Shown here: one piece after another, positions 12,091 to 24,600 of the stretch
How positions within the stretch are numbered: the stretch's first letter is position 1
Layout of the letters: each line of letters begins with the position of its first letter
Source of the DNA: Anseranas semipalmata
Taxonomy: Eukaryota; Chordata; Aves; Anseriformes; Anseranatidae
DNA: 64,000 nucleotides
NCBI GenBank assembly: GCA_013399115.1
Contig: VXAA01007265.1
Location: forward strand, 560,832-624,831
Reading direction: 5' to 3'
Made by a program: the position numbers and the translations under genes
Notes under the pieces: generated by a model
What the model was told of the DNA's origin: nothing
Databases searched by the model: none
What the model saw: only the letters and a program-made list of their open reading frames with translations

Positions 12091-12462
12091 ATCACAGAAT
12101 CACAGAATTGTTCAGGTTGGTAGAGACCTCCAAGATCACCTAGTCCAACCTCTGACGTACCTCTAACAAGGCCCACACTAAACCATATCTCTAAGCTCAA
12201 CATCTAAACGTCTTTTAAAGACCTCCAGGGATGGTGACTCAACCACTTCCCTGGGCAGCCCATTCCAATGCCTAACTACTCTTTCGGTAAAGAAGTTTTT
12301 CCTAACATTCAACCTAAACCTCCCCTGACGCAACTTGAGCCCATTCCCCCTCGTCCTGTCACCAGGCACGTGGGAGAAGAGGCCAATCCCTACCTCACTA
12401 CAGCCTCCTTTAAGGTACCTGTAGAGAGCGATAAGGTCACCCCTGAGCCTCCTCTTCTCCAT
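12091..12462 (-). mobile_element. CR1 LINE fragment, 5'-truncated, with intact-looking 3' end
   Basis: The plus strand starts ATCACAGAATCACAGAATTG, two copies of the CR1 terminal octamer in complement, then GGTTGGTAGAGACCTCCAAG. The minus strand keeps an open frame (12495 to 12178) with the CR1 ORF2 C-terminal blocks in order: [54 protein letters not shown] and FKRRLDVEL. It is the least decayed CR1 here, so probably the youngest. CR1 similarity stops at about 12462, where a 20-bp duplication begins. The first 10 or so codons of that open frame come from the duplication and not from CR1. Dead copy, no promoter or RT core. Confidence 0.93.
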
Positions 12463-12503
12463 GTCATTCTCCAAATGACTCCAGTCATTCTCCAAATGAC
12501 TCC
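12463..12503 (+). repeat. two-copy tandem repeat, period 21 bp
   Basis: The 20-mer GTCATTCTCCAAATGACTCC occurs at 12463-12482 and again, identical, at 12484-12503. It abuts the 5'-truncated end of the CR1 copy. Confidence 0.92.
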
Positions 12504-15500
12504 TTATTTCATATAGGAAACCATACTGCTGTTTTTAGGAGGGAGAGAGAGAGCAGGAACACCTTGACTTTGTTACCATCCCACAACTATATCTGACATG
12601 CTCTAAAAATACCATCTCTGGAAGAGCCAGAATGCAGCCTGCAAATGCTGTGTGGCCAATTATCAGCATCAGCCACTATAACCCATAAAGAGATGCTTTG
12701 CCACAGGCAACTGAAGACGCAACTGCAGGAAGACAGTGTCACCACTGGTTACATTGCTAAAGGGCTGTGGGTCTGCAGCCCTCAGCTCCCCTGCACTTTT
12801 GGAGGATGCGCAAGCATGTTTGAGCCCCAGGAGAGGTTGCCAGTCCCAGCCCAGAGCAGCAGAGGACAGCAGGAATGCCAAGCTGATGCTGACCAAAGCG
12901 CACTTGGGCCCGGGGGCAGCTGAGCTCTCCAGCTGTGATGACTGCTTGGTCCCATCTACATACCTGTCCCTCCCACAGAGTTTGTCTATAAGCTTTCTTC
13001 CTTTTTCCAGTAAAGGAAAAGGCTGCAGGCAGAAATACACTCATAAACATAAGCTTTAGTCTCCAAGCTCCCTCCTGAACTGACTGCTCTTATGGCTTCT
13101 GCCTGCAGGATCTCTCCTGTCCCTTCTCTCTCTCTTGCCTCAAAGAAAAGCTCAGTATTTTATACTTCTGAGTTAATGAGCCAGCCTGCCTGACCTGACT
13201 GTCAGGATGAATCAGCAGGCTAGTTCTGCACCTCCATGCTTTACCGACACTCTCTCCTGTGGATGTAGCATCATTTAATGTACTTTTTTTCTGTATTAAC
13301 TCAGTGGCAATTCTAACCTTAGAAGCATGAGGTAATTGTTAACATTATTTACTTAAGGTGGGTCACATAGTCCAGCTGCATCCTAGGTGTTTGTAATCAT
13401 CTAGATCAACATGTGGATAATCAACATCTGGATCAACAGCTACTGGTTGGTGGGTAACCATTTCTGTCCTTTTGTGTAACTATGTAAAGTAGATCCCAGA
13501 GTGGAAGCCTATGTTCAAACCAGATTCCTAATTTAGATTTAATATACTTTTGCTAGTAAACCTACATAAAATTAAAAACTTAAATACCGACAACTCATAT
13601 CCATGCCCACACTTACTGTAATTCACAAAATGATTTGTATTACATAAAATTAATAACCCTATAATATGTGCAAACTGCTGAAGGCAAATCACTGAGCCAG
13701 GTAATTCAGAAATTATGGAGTCCTAAATCTAAACCTGTGCATGTACCGAACTAGTTAAAAAGCTATAGCCTCTTCTGCAACTACAGGAGTGATATTTTCT
13801 GCATTTCTGTTTGTTTAGTTACTTAAATTCAGTGACTAATTTATTCATAACTGAGAAATTTTTGGCTGCTGAAAAGCTGGATAGCTTATTATCCCCTTAG
13901 AATCCATAAATATAAATGAGGTGTAACAGGAAGAGATCTGCTAGTTCTAAAATCATGACAGACATGATGATCAGAAACTATTAGTACAATTTGTTAGTGA
14001 TGGACAATACTTCTTTTGTTTAATGAAACAATTATGAATTAGTTGTAAAACTCAATTCAATAAAAGGATGTTTTCCCTAAGTAACCAGCTACTTAAGGTG
14101 GTTTAATTTAACTAAAACAAACAGTTTTATAATGTTTGGTTTGTGCTTTTAATTGAGTTGCAAATTCCACCCAACTGCATCTTGACAAGAGACACAAACA
14201 AGAGGATAATCATAATAGGGTAAACAGTAAAAGTATCATTCATCAAATTTCTAAATTACTTTTTAATCATGAGCTGACTGAAGTTATATCAGATCACACA
14301 ATGACTAAATGGATGCATATATAGATATAATATGTTCACCTGATGAACAAAAAGAAGTACCATATTTAGCATAAAGGTTGTATTTAGAAAATCAATGTGT
14401 TCCTGTGGTTACTAATCAGGGAGATCCAGCATTCCTTTAGGAAAGTAACTAATAAATTTAAATGCAAAACAAGATTAAAACTGATTTTTTTAAAACTATT
14501 TCCTCTTTGCTGATTTAATGATGATTAAAAATGGTAATAGCAAACAATCCACCCTGGTCAGCTCCTGCTTTTTATTAGAAATTACAGCTGTAATTGTTTT
14601 TCTATAGCAGAATATATCACATACGAAAAGAAAATCTTTTTTTTTCCTTATTTTCGTGCTCATTTTTCTACGTGGTAATTTCTTAAGCACAAAGAACCCT
14701 TTTACTGTGCTGGAGAAAGTCTTCAGACTGGAAGTTAGTGGGTAATCATCTCCTAGAAGTGGCACCAATCCAACATGACATCATTCTGCTGTAGACTTTT
14801 AGCTTAATTTTAAGCCAGCTTTAAGATCATTTACATGTATGTAATTCCTTAATTACATTGAGTGCACTTTGTAACGTTAGCATAACATCCAGTAATATTA
14901 TTCACATTTCTTTCACCAATACGGATGCTTACAAATACCACAGCATATGGAAAGCTGCCAATTTCACTTGAGCCACTGAATCGTTCTGCCCGTCATTCAA
15001 GTTTCTTAGCACACATTCATAAAATAGAGGAATTTTGATGGAACAAATTATAGTAACTTGCATAGCACTTTTTGAAAGACAAATTTCTTCATCTCAGCTA
15101 TCCCCAAGTCACCTGTATGGGAACCCCTTCAGCACTCCTTCCCCTCTTTCTCCTTCCTCTTGAGAAGTGAAAGACAGCCCCAGTCTCATCATTTAAGGGC
15201 TGAAGTGACATCCCTAAAGACTGTAGCCTCCTATAAATACACCTAATAAGAATAAAAGGGTTAACAGAAATGCAAACTTACCTTCACAGCCCTGCCAAGA
15301 GACAATTTATATGGGATGAGAGGCCTATTCACATTTCAGCTTCCTTCCTCAGGACACGGAATGGCAGCACCAAATACAATGCTTCGTAAGGCAGGGAGTG
15401 CTCATACAAAAGACATGTAACAGTGAATACAATATATAAAAGGGGCAAGCTCAGCATGCGCCACATGGTTAAAATATAACCCATTAGCACGTTAATGACT

Positions 15501-16774
15501 ACAGCCCTGCTGTGCAAGAAGAGGAGGACGTCAAATGAGAAAGGTACATGTGCAACTTGGATAGATCCATGCCCTGCCTGCCCATTTGCCTTGCCTTTGC
15601 CCTGGCACAGCGTGGGTAGCGGCAGGGAGCACGGGGACAGGAAGGAGGAGAACTATGCTGCAGGGACCCTCTCACTTCTCTGTCCCCAACAGGGGCCTCA
15701 CAGCCCTCAGTGCCGTTGCACTCGGAGAGGTGCTGCAGAACAAACTTGTATCTGTTACTGCTCCGTGAGCATATTTCATTTACCCGGTAGCTAGCCAGCC
15801 TTAGAGATACACTTGCATTGTGACTTTTCTCAAACAGAAGAGAGTAAAAGAGAAGACCTTAATTTTGGGGAAAACATTGTGAAACTCAGTATCAAAGTGC
15901 CTCAGTATTTTTCCCATTGCTCCCAGAAAATGGTTAGGAGGGTCTTGCATTGACCATTCGTTAAAGAGCAGCCAGTAGACATCACTGAGGGAAAATCAGA
16001 GCACGAGTCATGAGTTTTCTCTCCCTCAATGCCCTCTGTAGACTATCGATACTTAAACTCTCCCTCAGTTGCATCCATTCATATTCTATGTAGAAGCACA
16101 TCTCATACATTGTAAGAGGCAGTTCCTCTCCAACAAGGACTCAAATGGAATTCACCGGGGCAAAAAGAAGAAAATTACGCCCTGGATATTAACTGATTTA
16201 AACATTTGAGACAAATTGTTAACATTTAAATAATCTTGCCCTCTAGGCCATATGCAACTGCACTTCAAAGTCAAGCAAACAAGAACTCTACAATTTGCAT
16301 CTGAATTCAAGGAAAGAGTAGTGCATGTTCTCCACGTGTCCGTGCTGGTAATATTTAATTCTTAGAGTTAAGGAAAGAGACAATTTTGTCCATATAAACT
16401 TACTGCTCTGTCTGAGCCATAAATTAAAAGGCAGCCCCAAGTGTCCTTTACAAAGCTATTCAGATGGGCCTAATAAAAACATTAATGGCTTTTGCTGTGA
16501 TCTATCTATCTCAGTAGGGAAGAAATAGAAATGTTACTGAATATAAAGGGTTTTGATGTGATGTGGTACTGTATGTGTCTCACTACCTAAGCAAAAGTTC
16601 AGGACAGGAGATCTTTCATGCAAACTACTTTGCCTCTAGAAAATCCTGCTTTCATCCTCTGCCTCCTCTATCCTCCTTGGTCTTATATTTAACAGAAATC
16701 TGGATGAAAACTAGACTATTCTTTGCATGGGAAATTCCAGTATTTCAATATCTGATTTGTGTATAAATACCCAA
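12504..16774. other. non-coding unique DNA with two GC-richer patches
   Basis: Mostly AT-rich, with GC-richer patches at about 12640-13070 and 15560-15790. In the first patch several overlapping frames on both strands are open for 90-120 codons, as expected of GC-rich non-coding DNA where stops are rarer. None shows a known domain. The second patch has a splice-like CCCCAACAG near 15690 but no coherent exon. CpGs are few, so neither patch is a CpG island. The block 13330-14480 is very AT-rich, and no repeat was recognised in it. Confidence 0.5.
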
Positions 16775-17088
16775 TGAGAGGACAGGAGGGAAGTAAAGAA
16801 GAGGGAGACAGAATCTTCTCAGTGGTGCCCAGTGAGAGGACAAGAGGCAAATGGCACAAACTTACATACAGGAACTACTACTTAAACACAAGCAAAACAA
16901 ACAAACAAACAAACAAGTACTGTGAGTGGTCAAACACTGGCACAGGTTGCCCAGAGAGCTTATAGAATTTCCATCCTTAGATATATGAAAAACCTGGATG
17001 TGATCCTGAGGAACCTGCTCAGCTCTAGCTTGGATCCTGCTTCAGACCAGGGTCCGTTCCAACCTCACCTATTCCATGATTTCAAAGT
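16775..17088 (+). mobile_element. CR1 LINE fragment, plus strand, with internal AAAC expansion
   Basis: Read on the plus strand, it encodes IFSVVPSERTRGKWHKLTYR (the CR1 ORF2 C-terminal block 'LFSxVPSxRTRGxxHKL'), then CTGGCACAGGTTGCCCAGAG, a common CR1 landmark, and ends in GTTCCAACCTCACCTATTCC plus one decayed octamer. Where CR1 normally has the stretch coding 'IRKHFF', this copy has an (AAAC)n run. The frame is broken after it. Diverged and dead. The start is uncertain by about 20 bp. Confidence 0.85.
16893..16916 (+). repeat. (AAAC)n microsatellite inside CR1
   Basis: About five to six AAAC units within the CR1 fragment, apparently grown from an A-rich part of the element. Confidence 0.92.
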
Positions 17089-17439
17089 TCCAGGAACGTT
17101 CTAAGGTAACATGGCAAAATACTGCACTATAAGATTCACAATCAAAATAATCATGTCAGTGTTTTTGTACAGAAGCATTTTAGCTTGTTGAATCTAACTG
17201 ATATGTTTATTTTCAGATCTGCTCAGCACTGAATTACATCTGCTTCCTTTACCTGTAATTATCCTCAGGGTAAATTATTCCCCACTGTTACCCCCCTTGG
17301 CCACTCTGCCATTTAGTTTGGTGTCACGTGTCCTGTCAACATGTGGCACAGCTGAACTGCAGGGGAAGAGTATAAGTGATAAAATACCCAAGGTGCAATT
17401 TCAAGAGCTTGGCAAAATTTTCTGTGACTCAAAAGTGAA
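17089..17439. other. non-coding unique DNA
   Basis: Nothing recognised between the CR1 end and the 17-bp duplication. Confidence 0.5.
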
Positions 17440-17487
17440 TATTTTGGTTTGGTTCATTATTTTGGTTTGGTTCAGGAAACCAAAATA
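17440..17487 (+). repeat. 17-bp direct duplication with 11-bp-arm hairpin
   Basis: TATTTTGGTTTGGTTCA occurs at 17440-17456 and 17458-17474, one base apart. The second copy's TATTTTGGTTT (17458-17468) is perfectly complementary to AAACCAAAATA (17477-17487) across an 8-nt loop. The first copy could pair with the same arm across a longer loop. Confidence 0.93.
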
Positions 17488-17542
17488 TAGCAGCTCATCA
17501 TACAAAATGACCAAAACTAAATCATTTCAATTTTCCTGATAG

Positions 17543-17603
17543 AAAAACAAGACAAAACAAACAAACAAACAACAACAACAACAAAACACAAAACAAAACA
17601 AAA
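17543..17603 (+). repeat. CAAA/CAA/CAAAA compound simple repeat
   Basis: About 60 bp of C-and-A-only sequence (one G near the start) in CAAA, CAA and CAAAA units. Reading the other strand gives a TTTG/TTG tract. Confidence 0.9.
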
Positions 17604-20600
17604 GCCCCACATTTTTGGAAGGAAGCATGATTCTTTAGCTTGCAGAAGCTGAATTTTCTACAGGAAAACGAGAAAAAAAAATGATATCAATACAAAACTA
17701 CCCATAAGCACTTGATTAACAAAGTGTAACTGCAGACTCTTTGTCTTGTGCTTCACAATCATCTCTGAAATCCTATTGCCTACTCTCCATGAGAAAAGGG
17801 GCCACTTCAAATTTGATAACTCCATCTGAGTGCTATGGAGAAAAATATTGGGAGGGGGGAGTCAATACTGCAATCCTACCGTCAACCCAAAGTGGCTGGT
17901 TACCACTGTATGTGGCAGAAGTTAAAAGCTAATAACACACTACATGCATCTATCCCACTTGGAAGCTTAGATGAAAAATATTTGTTCATGTACACGCTGA
18001 CATAAAATCTAAGGTTCAGTGGAGGATACACTTGCTAGTGAAAAATGACAACTCAAATGGCTCCACAGCAAGATAAGTCGTCACAGCTCTGCTCCCACCT
18101 CTGCTGTTCCACAGGATGCTGCTTCATCTTCTTGCTTCAATAGCACCAGGAGCCAGCCAGACAAAAACCAGCCCTGCAAAACAAAGAGAAGATGATTTTT
18201 CAAGCTGATCTTTTCCCTGAACTGCAACTGCCCATTCACAAGGAAGTCAGCAGGACCACATGGCCAAGGAGAGTGAGGAGCAATGATGGCTTCAATTAGA
18301 CCAACCTCAGCGACCACTGAGCAGGTCTCAGGCTCACAAGGTTGTGCATGTGTGTGCATGGGAGACTTTTATCTTTTTAAAGCAGAGAGTTGTTAATTCA
18401 CTGGGCAAGTACTGGCACTTGCTCTAACAGAGAGAACTGGCACCCCTCAGGAAATGAAAGATGTTTAGTTCAGCCAAGGGAGAAATTGTGGAGAGGAAGA
18501 TTAAATCTGTATGTACCTCCTGGAAGACTTCAGAAAGAAGATGGACTATAAAAACTAACATGCACACAGAAACTAACATGATCACAGGAAATGGGGTGCA
18601 CCAGGAAAAGCTGCAGGGGGTTGGCTGGATGGGGGACAGACCCTTCTGTCTGAATCTTGGGTGAGGCAACTTACACATTGTTCCTCTTCCCTTTATTTTA
18701 GAACAGGGCCACTTATGTTGGAGCTGCACATTTTTTCCTTTCACCTTGCTTGAGTTGTGAGTGATCTCAGGGCTCCTGCACAGCAAGGTATTCCTCACCC
18801 AAAGACATGGCCAAGTCACAAACTGTGGTGCAAAACGCCTGCACGATCACCTCTGCTTGCAGACTGTTCCCCAGAGTAAGCAGAGAAGAAGAAAGAAGCT
18901 GCTGCTGTAGTCCTCGTGGCACAGCGTGAGACCGCAGGCATTTTTCACATTCTTGATGCACATTTCCTTTTTCAAATGGCAGACTCCCATATCCTCTGTG
19001 TTCATATAGCATACACAATTTTTTTTGAAACAGAAAAAAAATCTCTAAGTACCTTAGAGAGACAAAAAATACTCAGCAATTGATCTGTTGTGACATTTAT
19101 GTACACATAGTAAAGATCAGTCGACATATATTAAACATAATATACATTGTAGATATATTTTATTTCCCTGCTGTTCTTGAGGAATGAAAGTGCTTCTGAG
19201 GACAGGTGTGAGAAATGAAAAGTGCTTGGATTGTGTAGGGAAAGATGGTTCTGAATAACATTAAATTTTTAATAACTTGCGAGTTGTGTCATCAGCAGAG
19301 CAGCAGTAGATGTGAGAAAGTAGAAGAACCACATGGAAATCTCTCCACACATACCGCTCCTGTTAACTTTCATTTTTTCCCCCACCAATCTTCTTGAAGG
19401 ATGCTGCTGACTCCAAGTCTTCTGCTGTTGTGAGTCATGTTGTGCTGATCACCTGCCTGCACCCAGGAGATCTTGAGGCAAGAGGCATATGCAGGCTGGG
19501 AATAAGATCTGTTTGAAGGGGAAAGCCATCCTCTCCTATAATTATTTTTTCTCCAGCAAAGCAAGCAGAAGTAGTGGTGATCTGTCTCTGGCAAAGCTAA
19601 CTAATTCAAAACACACCTCCCTTTTTTCACTGCTTAATAATAGTAGAAAATATAGTATTGGTCTGCTTCCTAGTAGAAATTAAAACAAAAATAGATTTAG
19701 GCATTGATTATTTTTGTATAACCAGCTGCCACAGTTATCTTCTCTCATCCTGTTAGTCTAAAGAGGGGAAAAAAACAAGCACCTATTATACACTACCGCT
19801 ACAGAAAATCTGCACAATGTAGGATGCAATATTCATCTCACACAGCTGGAGTTCACTTGACCAGTTGTATGCTGAAGACCTGAGTAAGCTGGCAATTGTC
19901 TAAAGACATCTTCTTGCTCAGCTGCTCAATTATTCACAGCTACAGTGGAGCAGGAAAATAGCTTCTGTTAGTGTGAAATGTGCATCTACATCTATCAATG
20001 ACTTGCTACGAGATCTTTGGCCACCACTTCCCTTTTCTTGCCTCTGCTTTTCCTCCCACTCACTGCTTTTTGCTTGTCCAGGTTCACATGAGCTGAGCAG
20101 CCACCTCTTGCTGTGTAATGTGGAGCACAACAGACCCTTGATCTCGGTCAGCTCTTCAAAGTGCTGCTGTTCACAATTAAATAATACCTGCTTCTTGTTC
20201 CCTGGTGTAAGCTGCAGCATCATCCTTCCTTCAGAGGAATGGTGCTGAGCCCATGCTCCAGGCAACTTAATCAGTCCGTGACCCTGCTGCAGCGTCTCTG
20301 CACAACTGGGGGCTGCCCACCAAAGGTCGAGCCCAAGAGAACAGGTGAGGAGCATCTCAGCCTCTTTATGAACTCAGTAACTCTTAAAAAACAGAGCAAG
20401 AACCATCATCTGTCTTTCAACTCATGGTCCAGCCTATTCAAATGATAGACATTGTTGTGCTGCCTTGCTTAACAAGGCTTTTATAAGTTCATTAGTTTTA
20501 CAATGTTCTTCTTCTGCAGTGATGACAACCAAAGGTTTAGAGGCCAATGAAAACAAAGTTTGTCAAAATACCAGTCTGTTTTTTGAAGGCCTGTTTTGAC

Positions 20601-21479
20601 ACAGTAAGATCCCTATTTATTCACAATAATAGTTTATTGCAGTCACACCTCTGCAGGAGGTGCTGTCATATTGATAGGACTGAAATCTCATAGGCCTTAT
20701 ATTTGTTTGAAGGGTTTGCAAAGCTCTTTATCTGTTTTATTTATTATTTAGGGAATGCTGTAAGCATAAATGATGCTTTACGAAATACAGTAGAAGTCAA
20801 GGTCTCTGGCACCAAAAGGCCTGTGATCTACTTCAAATACAACACATGGAACATCAGTTTAGATGCAAGTGTGTGTAAAGGAGTCAGTTATGTGGGAAAA
20901 ACAATGTACAGATTTTCATTAAAAAGCAAAAAAGACCTAAATTCTCAAAAGACCTCCACTGATCTTTTTCCTTTGAAAATCATAAAATGATACATACAGT
21001 TCTGCTTTTAAACTAAAGCACTAATGAAAGCTGGCAGCATAGAACATTTGTGCAACTTTACTCTAACAGGCCGAAAGCTGAGCCTATTAAGAGGAAGAAA
21101 AATCTATATGAAGGCAACAGATTTCATATTTAAGTAAAGTGCAATTATAGAAATGATTTTAAAAAGCTTCTTATCTCATATATATACCGTATGCAAGATT
21201 TCTAGCCAAAACAAAGGTCGTAGAGGTCTAATTACCTTTGTTTGTATGAAACAGTGATCTCATGATAGCAAGATGTGGAAACTGAAATTCAAACTCCAGA
21301 CCTCCAAAAAGCTCTCCCTTTTCCTTTTTACTCTCTCCAGACCCATAACAGATACGGCACTTAATAGGTCCTCTAGCAAGAAGTTAGAATTTGGGGGTGG
21401 ACAAGTGCTGCTTCTGTTCTTTGGACCTTTTTTTCCACATCACACCACAGTTTATGCTGCATATTAATTGTGTACATGT
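17604..21479. other. non-coding unique DNA
   Basis: Several open frames of 60-140 codons on either strand (for example 18424-18819 minus and 19930-20355 minus). None resembles a family I know. A frame at 20703-20990 follows a T/A-rich tract ending TTATTTAG, but no partner exon or donor makes it convincing. No dispersed repeat identified. Confidence 0.5.
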
Positions 21480-21606
21480 ATTGCACATTTGACCTTGAAA
21501 AACATAATTATATGTTATATATAATATAGTATATATTATCTATACACATGCAATATGTATAAGTAAATATATATATTATACAGATACGTTCATATATTAT
21601 ATATGA
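21480..21606. repeat. AT-rich low-complexity patch
   Basis: Dominated by TATA, ATAT and TTATAT words with short imperfect palindromes. It is likely an unstable low-complexity sequence. No function inferred. Confidence 0.75.
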
Positions 21607-24600
21607 AAAGTCTCATCACAAGCAATGGGAGCACTGAGGCATCCTGCAGAACACATTGGAAAAGGGAAGAGTTCAGACAGACCAACATTTGTAATGCGGT
21701 ACTCTTGAATCAGAACAAATACAATGTTAAACAGTCTGATATCAGCAATATTGAATTAAAATTTTGGACAGTTGAAATTCCTTCCCAAGACTGAAAAACA
21801 CACATGGCAAGTATACCAATAAAGTACTCTTGCCAATATATTTTTACCTGCTGTAAGTGGAAAAAACAGACATTAGCTAGAGTACCAATTGCTCTCTCCT
21901 CTCAGATAGATTGTTGACATCTTTGTCTGTTTGTATTTGGATCAAAAGGAGATTCCTTGGGAAAAGGCTGCATTGTGCCCTTTCTTCTGGAGCAGATTTT
22001 CCTGGATTTCAGCAGCAAGCTGTTAGGAATTAAGTTTCTGTGAACTCCAAAGGTCACAAGTACTTCATTCAAAGAAATGGTGGGTTATAGAGCAATGTAT
22101 ATAAAAATAAACCTTTCCCTGCATCAGAAGCAACCATTTTCTCTTTGTGTTCACTAGTGATGCATCTTCAGTGTTTTTGCCCTAGAAATATTTATTAATT
22201 TGCACTTCTTAATAGCCTCTTACTGACATAAAGACCACCTTCCTAAGAAAAACCTGTCAGCAGAATGTTATCTGTTCTTCACATTTTAATACTCGGGAAT
22301 ATATATTGTGAAAAAAAAAAAATCAACCATAAAAAAGTACTAAACGCTTTAGAAAGAATCAGTTTTGTCTTGCATCCAGCTGACTGCTACTGTACAATTA
22401 CACAAACGTACAAAGACTTAATTCTGTTCTCATGCAACATGGGGCAGTTTGTGTGTAAAGGAGCCTATCTGCATGTACTGTCTCCAAATATTTGTTGCCA
22501 GTAATGTTAAACAGTGGCTGCCTTGCTGTAGTACTCATATCCTATATGGTCTAGAATAGGACTTGGAGCAGAGAGAAGCACAGATATTTTCCTCGTCTTT
22601 ACCAGCTTAAAAACAAAAGTGGGGAAAAAAAATCATTCCTAATGGCTGAAGCTGAAAATATGCAATTAAATGCATAGGACAGATTATAGTGAAAATTAAA
22701 GAAACTTGAAAGGAGAGATCTTTGCAAAGTGTACTGCATTAATTAAAAATTCTAATAAAATGTAAATATATATTTAACAAAGCTGAGTAACCATTCTCTG
22801 AAAAAAATAAAATCTTGAATGTGTGTACTGTAAGTATATTGCAAAGTATTATGGCATCACAGAATGTGTCAATTATGCTGCTTTAATGCAACATGAGATT
22901 GTGATGGAAAACAACGTAAAGTGCAATTACGTGATATAGCTGGACTTAGAATTTTTGTGTGACAATAATTAGGCTGAACACAACACTGGAAACAGGGAAG
23001 GGAAGGGCAGCTGAGATATTATTTCATGGTAGAGTTACTGCCATCTCAACTATGTAAATATAAATATAATGTTCCATTTAGCATTTGTTCATCATTATTA
23101 GAAAGGTGGAGAGTGCCAGAAAAGTAGTAAGGTGAGATGTAACTGCATTGTACCTATGCAACATTTTGAACATGATCCTATAGAACATAATTTTTCTTGG
23201 TATAGATCCAAGAAGACATTGATGTGTTCTTGGCTGTCTGGCGTGGAAACAAACTTAATACATTTGTCTGAAACTTTTCATGTGTTTGCAATGACACACA
23301 TACTCATTTACTTTGCTGGATTAGGACCATTTACACAGAAAGCTACCTGTTTACCTTGAAACGGCTGCCTGATCAAGGGAATACTAATGTGCCAGATCTC
23401 TATAACAAAATCTGGATGAAAAAGATCTAAATCCCGGGTATGGTATTAGATGCACTCCCCAGGAGCAGAGACTAGTCCTAAGAGAGAATATAAGGTATCA
23501 CTCTTCTGATCTTGTACCATTTTTAAACAGCAATCATTTATTCCTGATATGTGTTTCTGCCTCCCTGCTAAGTTGTTATCATCCATTTCCCACTCTCTAA
23601 TCCTCAATTTTCTTAATAACCTTTTGTGAGAAACTTTGCCTTGTCTTAATGCCATCTTTTTCATCTGCACAATTAAGATTAAATTACCAGATTTAATCAC
23701 ATATTACTCACATTAAGCAGATTTGGATATCATTTACAGGGATCCCAATCAAATCTAAAATCCCTACCAAAAGCAATGGACTTAGGATTTTTGTATGTGA
23801 TAACAAATGAGGCCACAGGCAGTACTGACTTGGTATGGAACAGCAGTAGGCACTGGCTAGTGTCAACTTTCCTGATGCCTTCAGCTTCTGACTTTGTTCA
23901 TCCCATTGCATTTTGACTGGCTGGCCATTTCAGGGCTTCTGCAATTAGTGAGGTTGTTAAATAGCAGGAGGTTATGGAAAGTTGATGACGTTTGAGAATT
24001 TCAGACTTCAGAAAAATGTTCTTTTAAATTTAAGAGTCAGCTTAAGCTTCCGGGAAAAAGTTAGTAACCAGCAACACTCAGGTTGAGCCATGACCTGCAC
24101 AACTCATTCCCTTTGTGACCTCTTTGAGTTTCATCGCTAAAATTACAGGAAGAGAGGTTTCATCAAATTCTGCTGCTCATAGCAAATGGTTTTAAAGGCA
24201 CAGAAATCGTGCTGAGAGAATTCCACTCTCAGGTCTATAAGTGTAATGAGAAAATCAAACCAGTAAAAAGTTTCTAATCTTAGCCATAAGATCTAAGGAC
24301 TGACTTTTTGCCCCTTTATTTCCTCCTAGAAGACAGAAAAATGCTGAAAACAATTTTTCAGCATCTTCAAAGAATTGAGTTTGCTCACTTCTTATTCTTT
24401 CTTGTGCAACTGAAGAATAAACTGCATTCTCTGTATCAAGCTTTTGCATCTTAAAGAATAACAAATAGATGTTTAAAAGGAGTCTTATAAATAGTCTAAA
24501 ATGATTTTTCATGAAGTTTTAATTTCCCCTTTTAAAATAACTTCAGTAATGACATCATTACCGTACTGTTAGACACAATGTGTTCCATCTTTTATCCTGG

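Noticed and set aside
12645..13059. Several overlapping open frames on both strands in a GC-richer patch
   Set aside because: GC-rich non-coding DNA has fewer stops; none of the frames shows a recognisable family and no splice structure stands out.
20703..20990. 95-codon plus-strand frame after a splice-acceptor-like tract
   Set aside because: The acceptor is A/T-rich and weak, there is no donor or partner exon, and the peptide is not recognisable.
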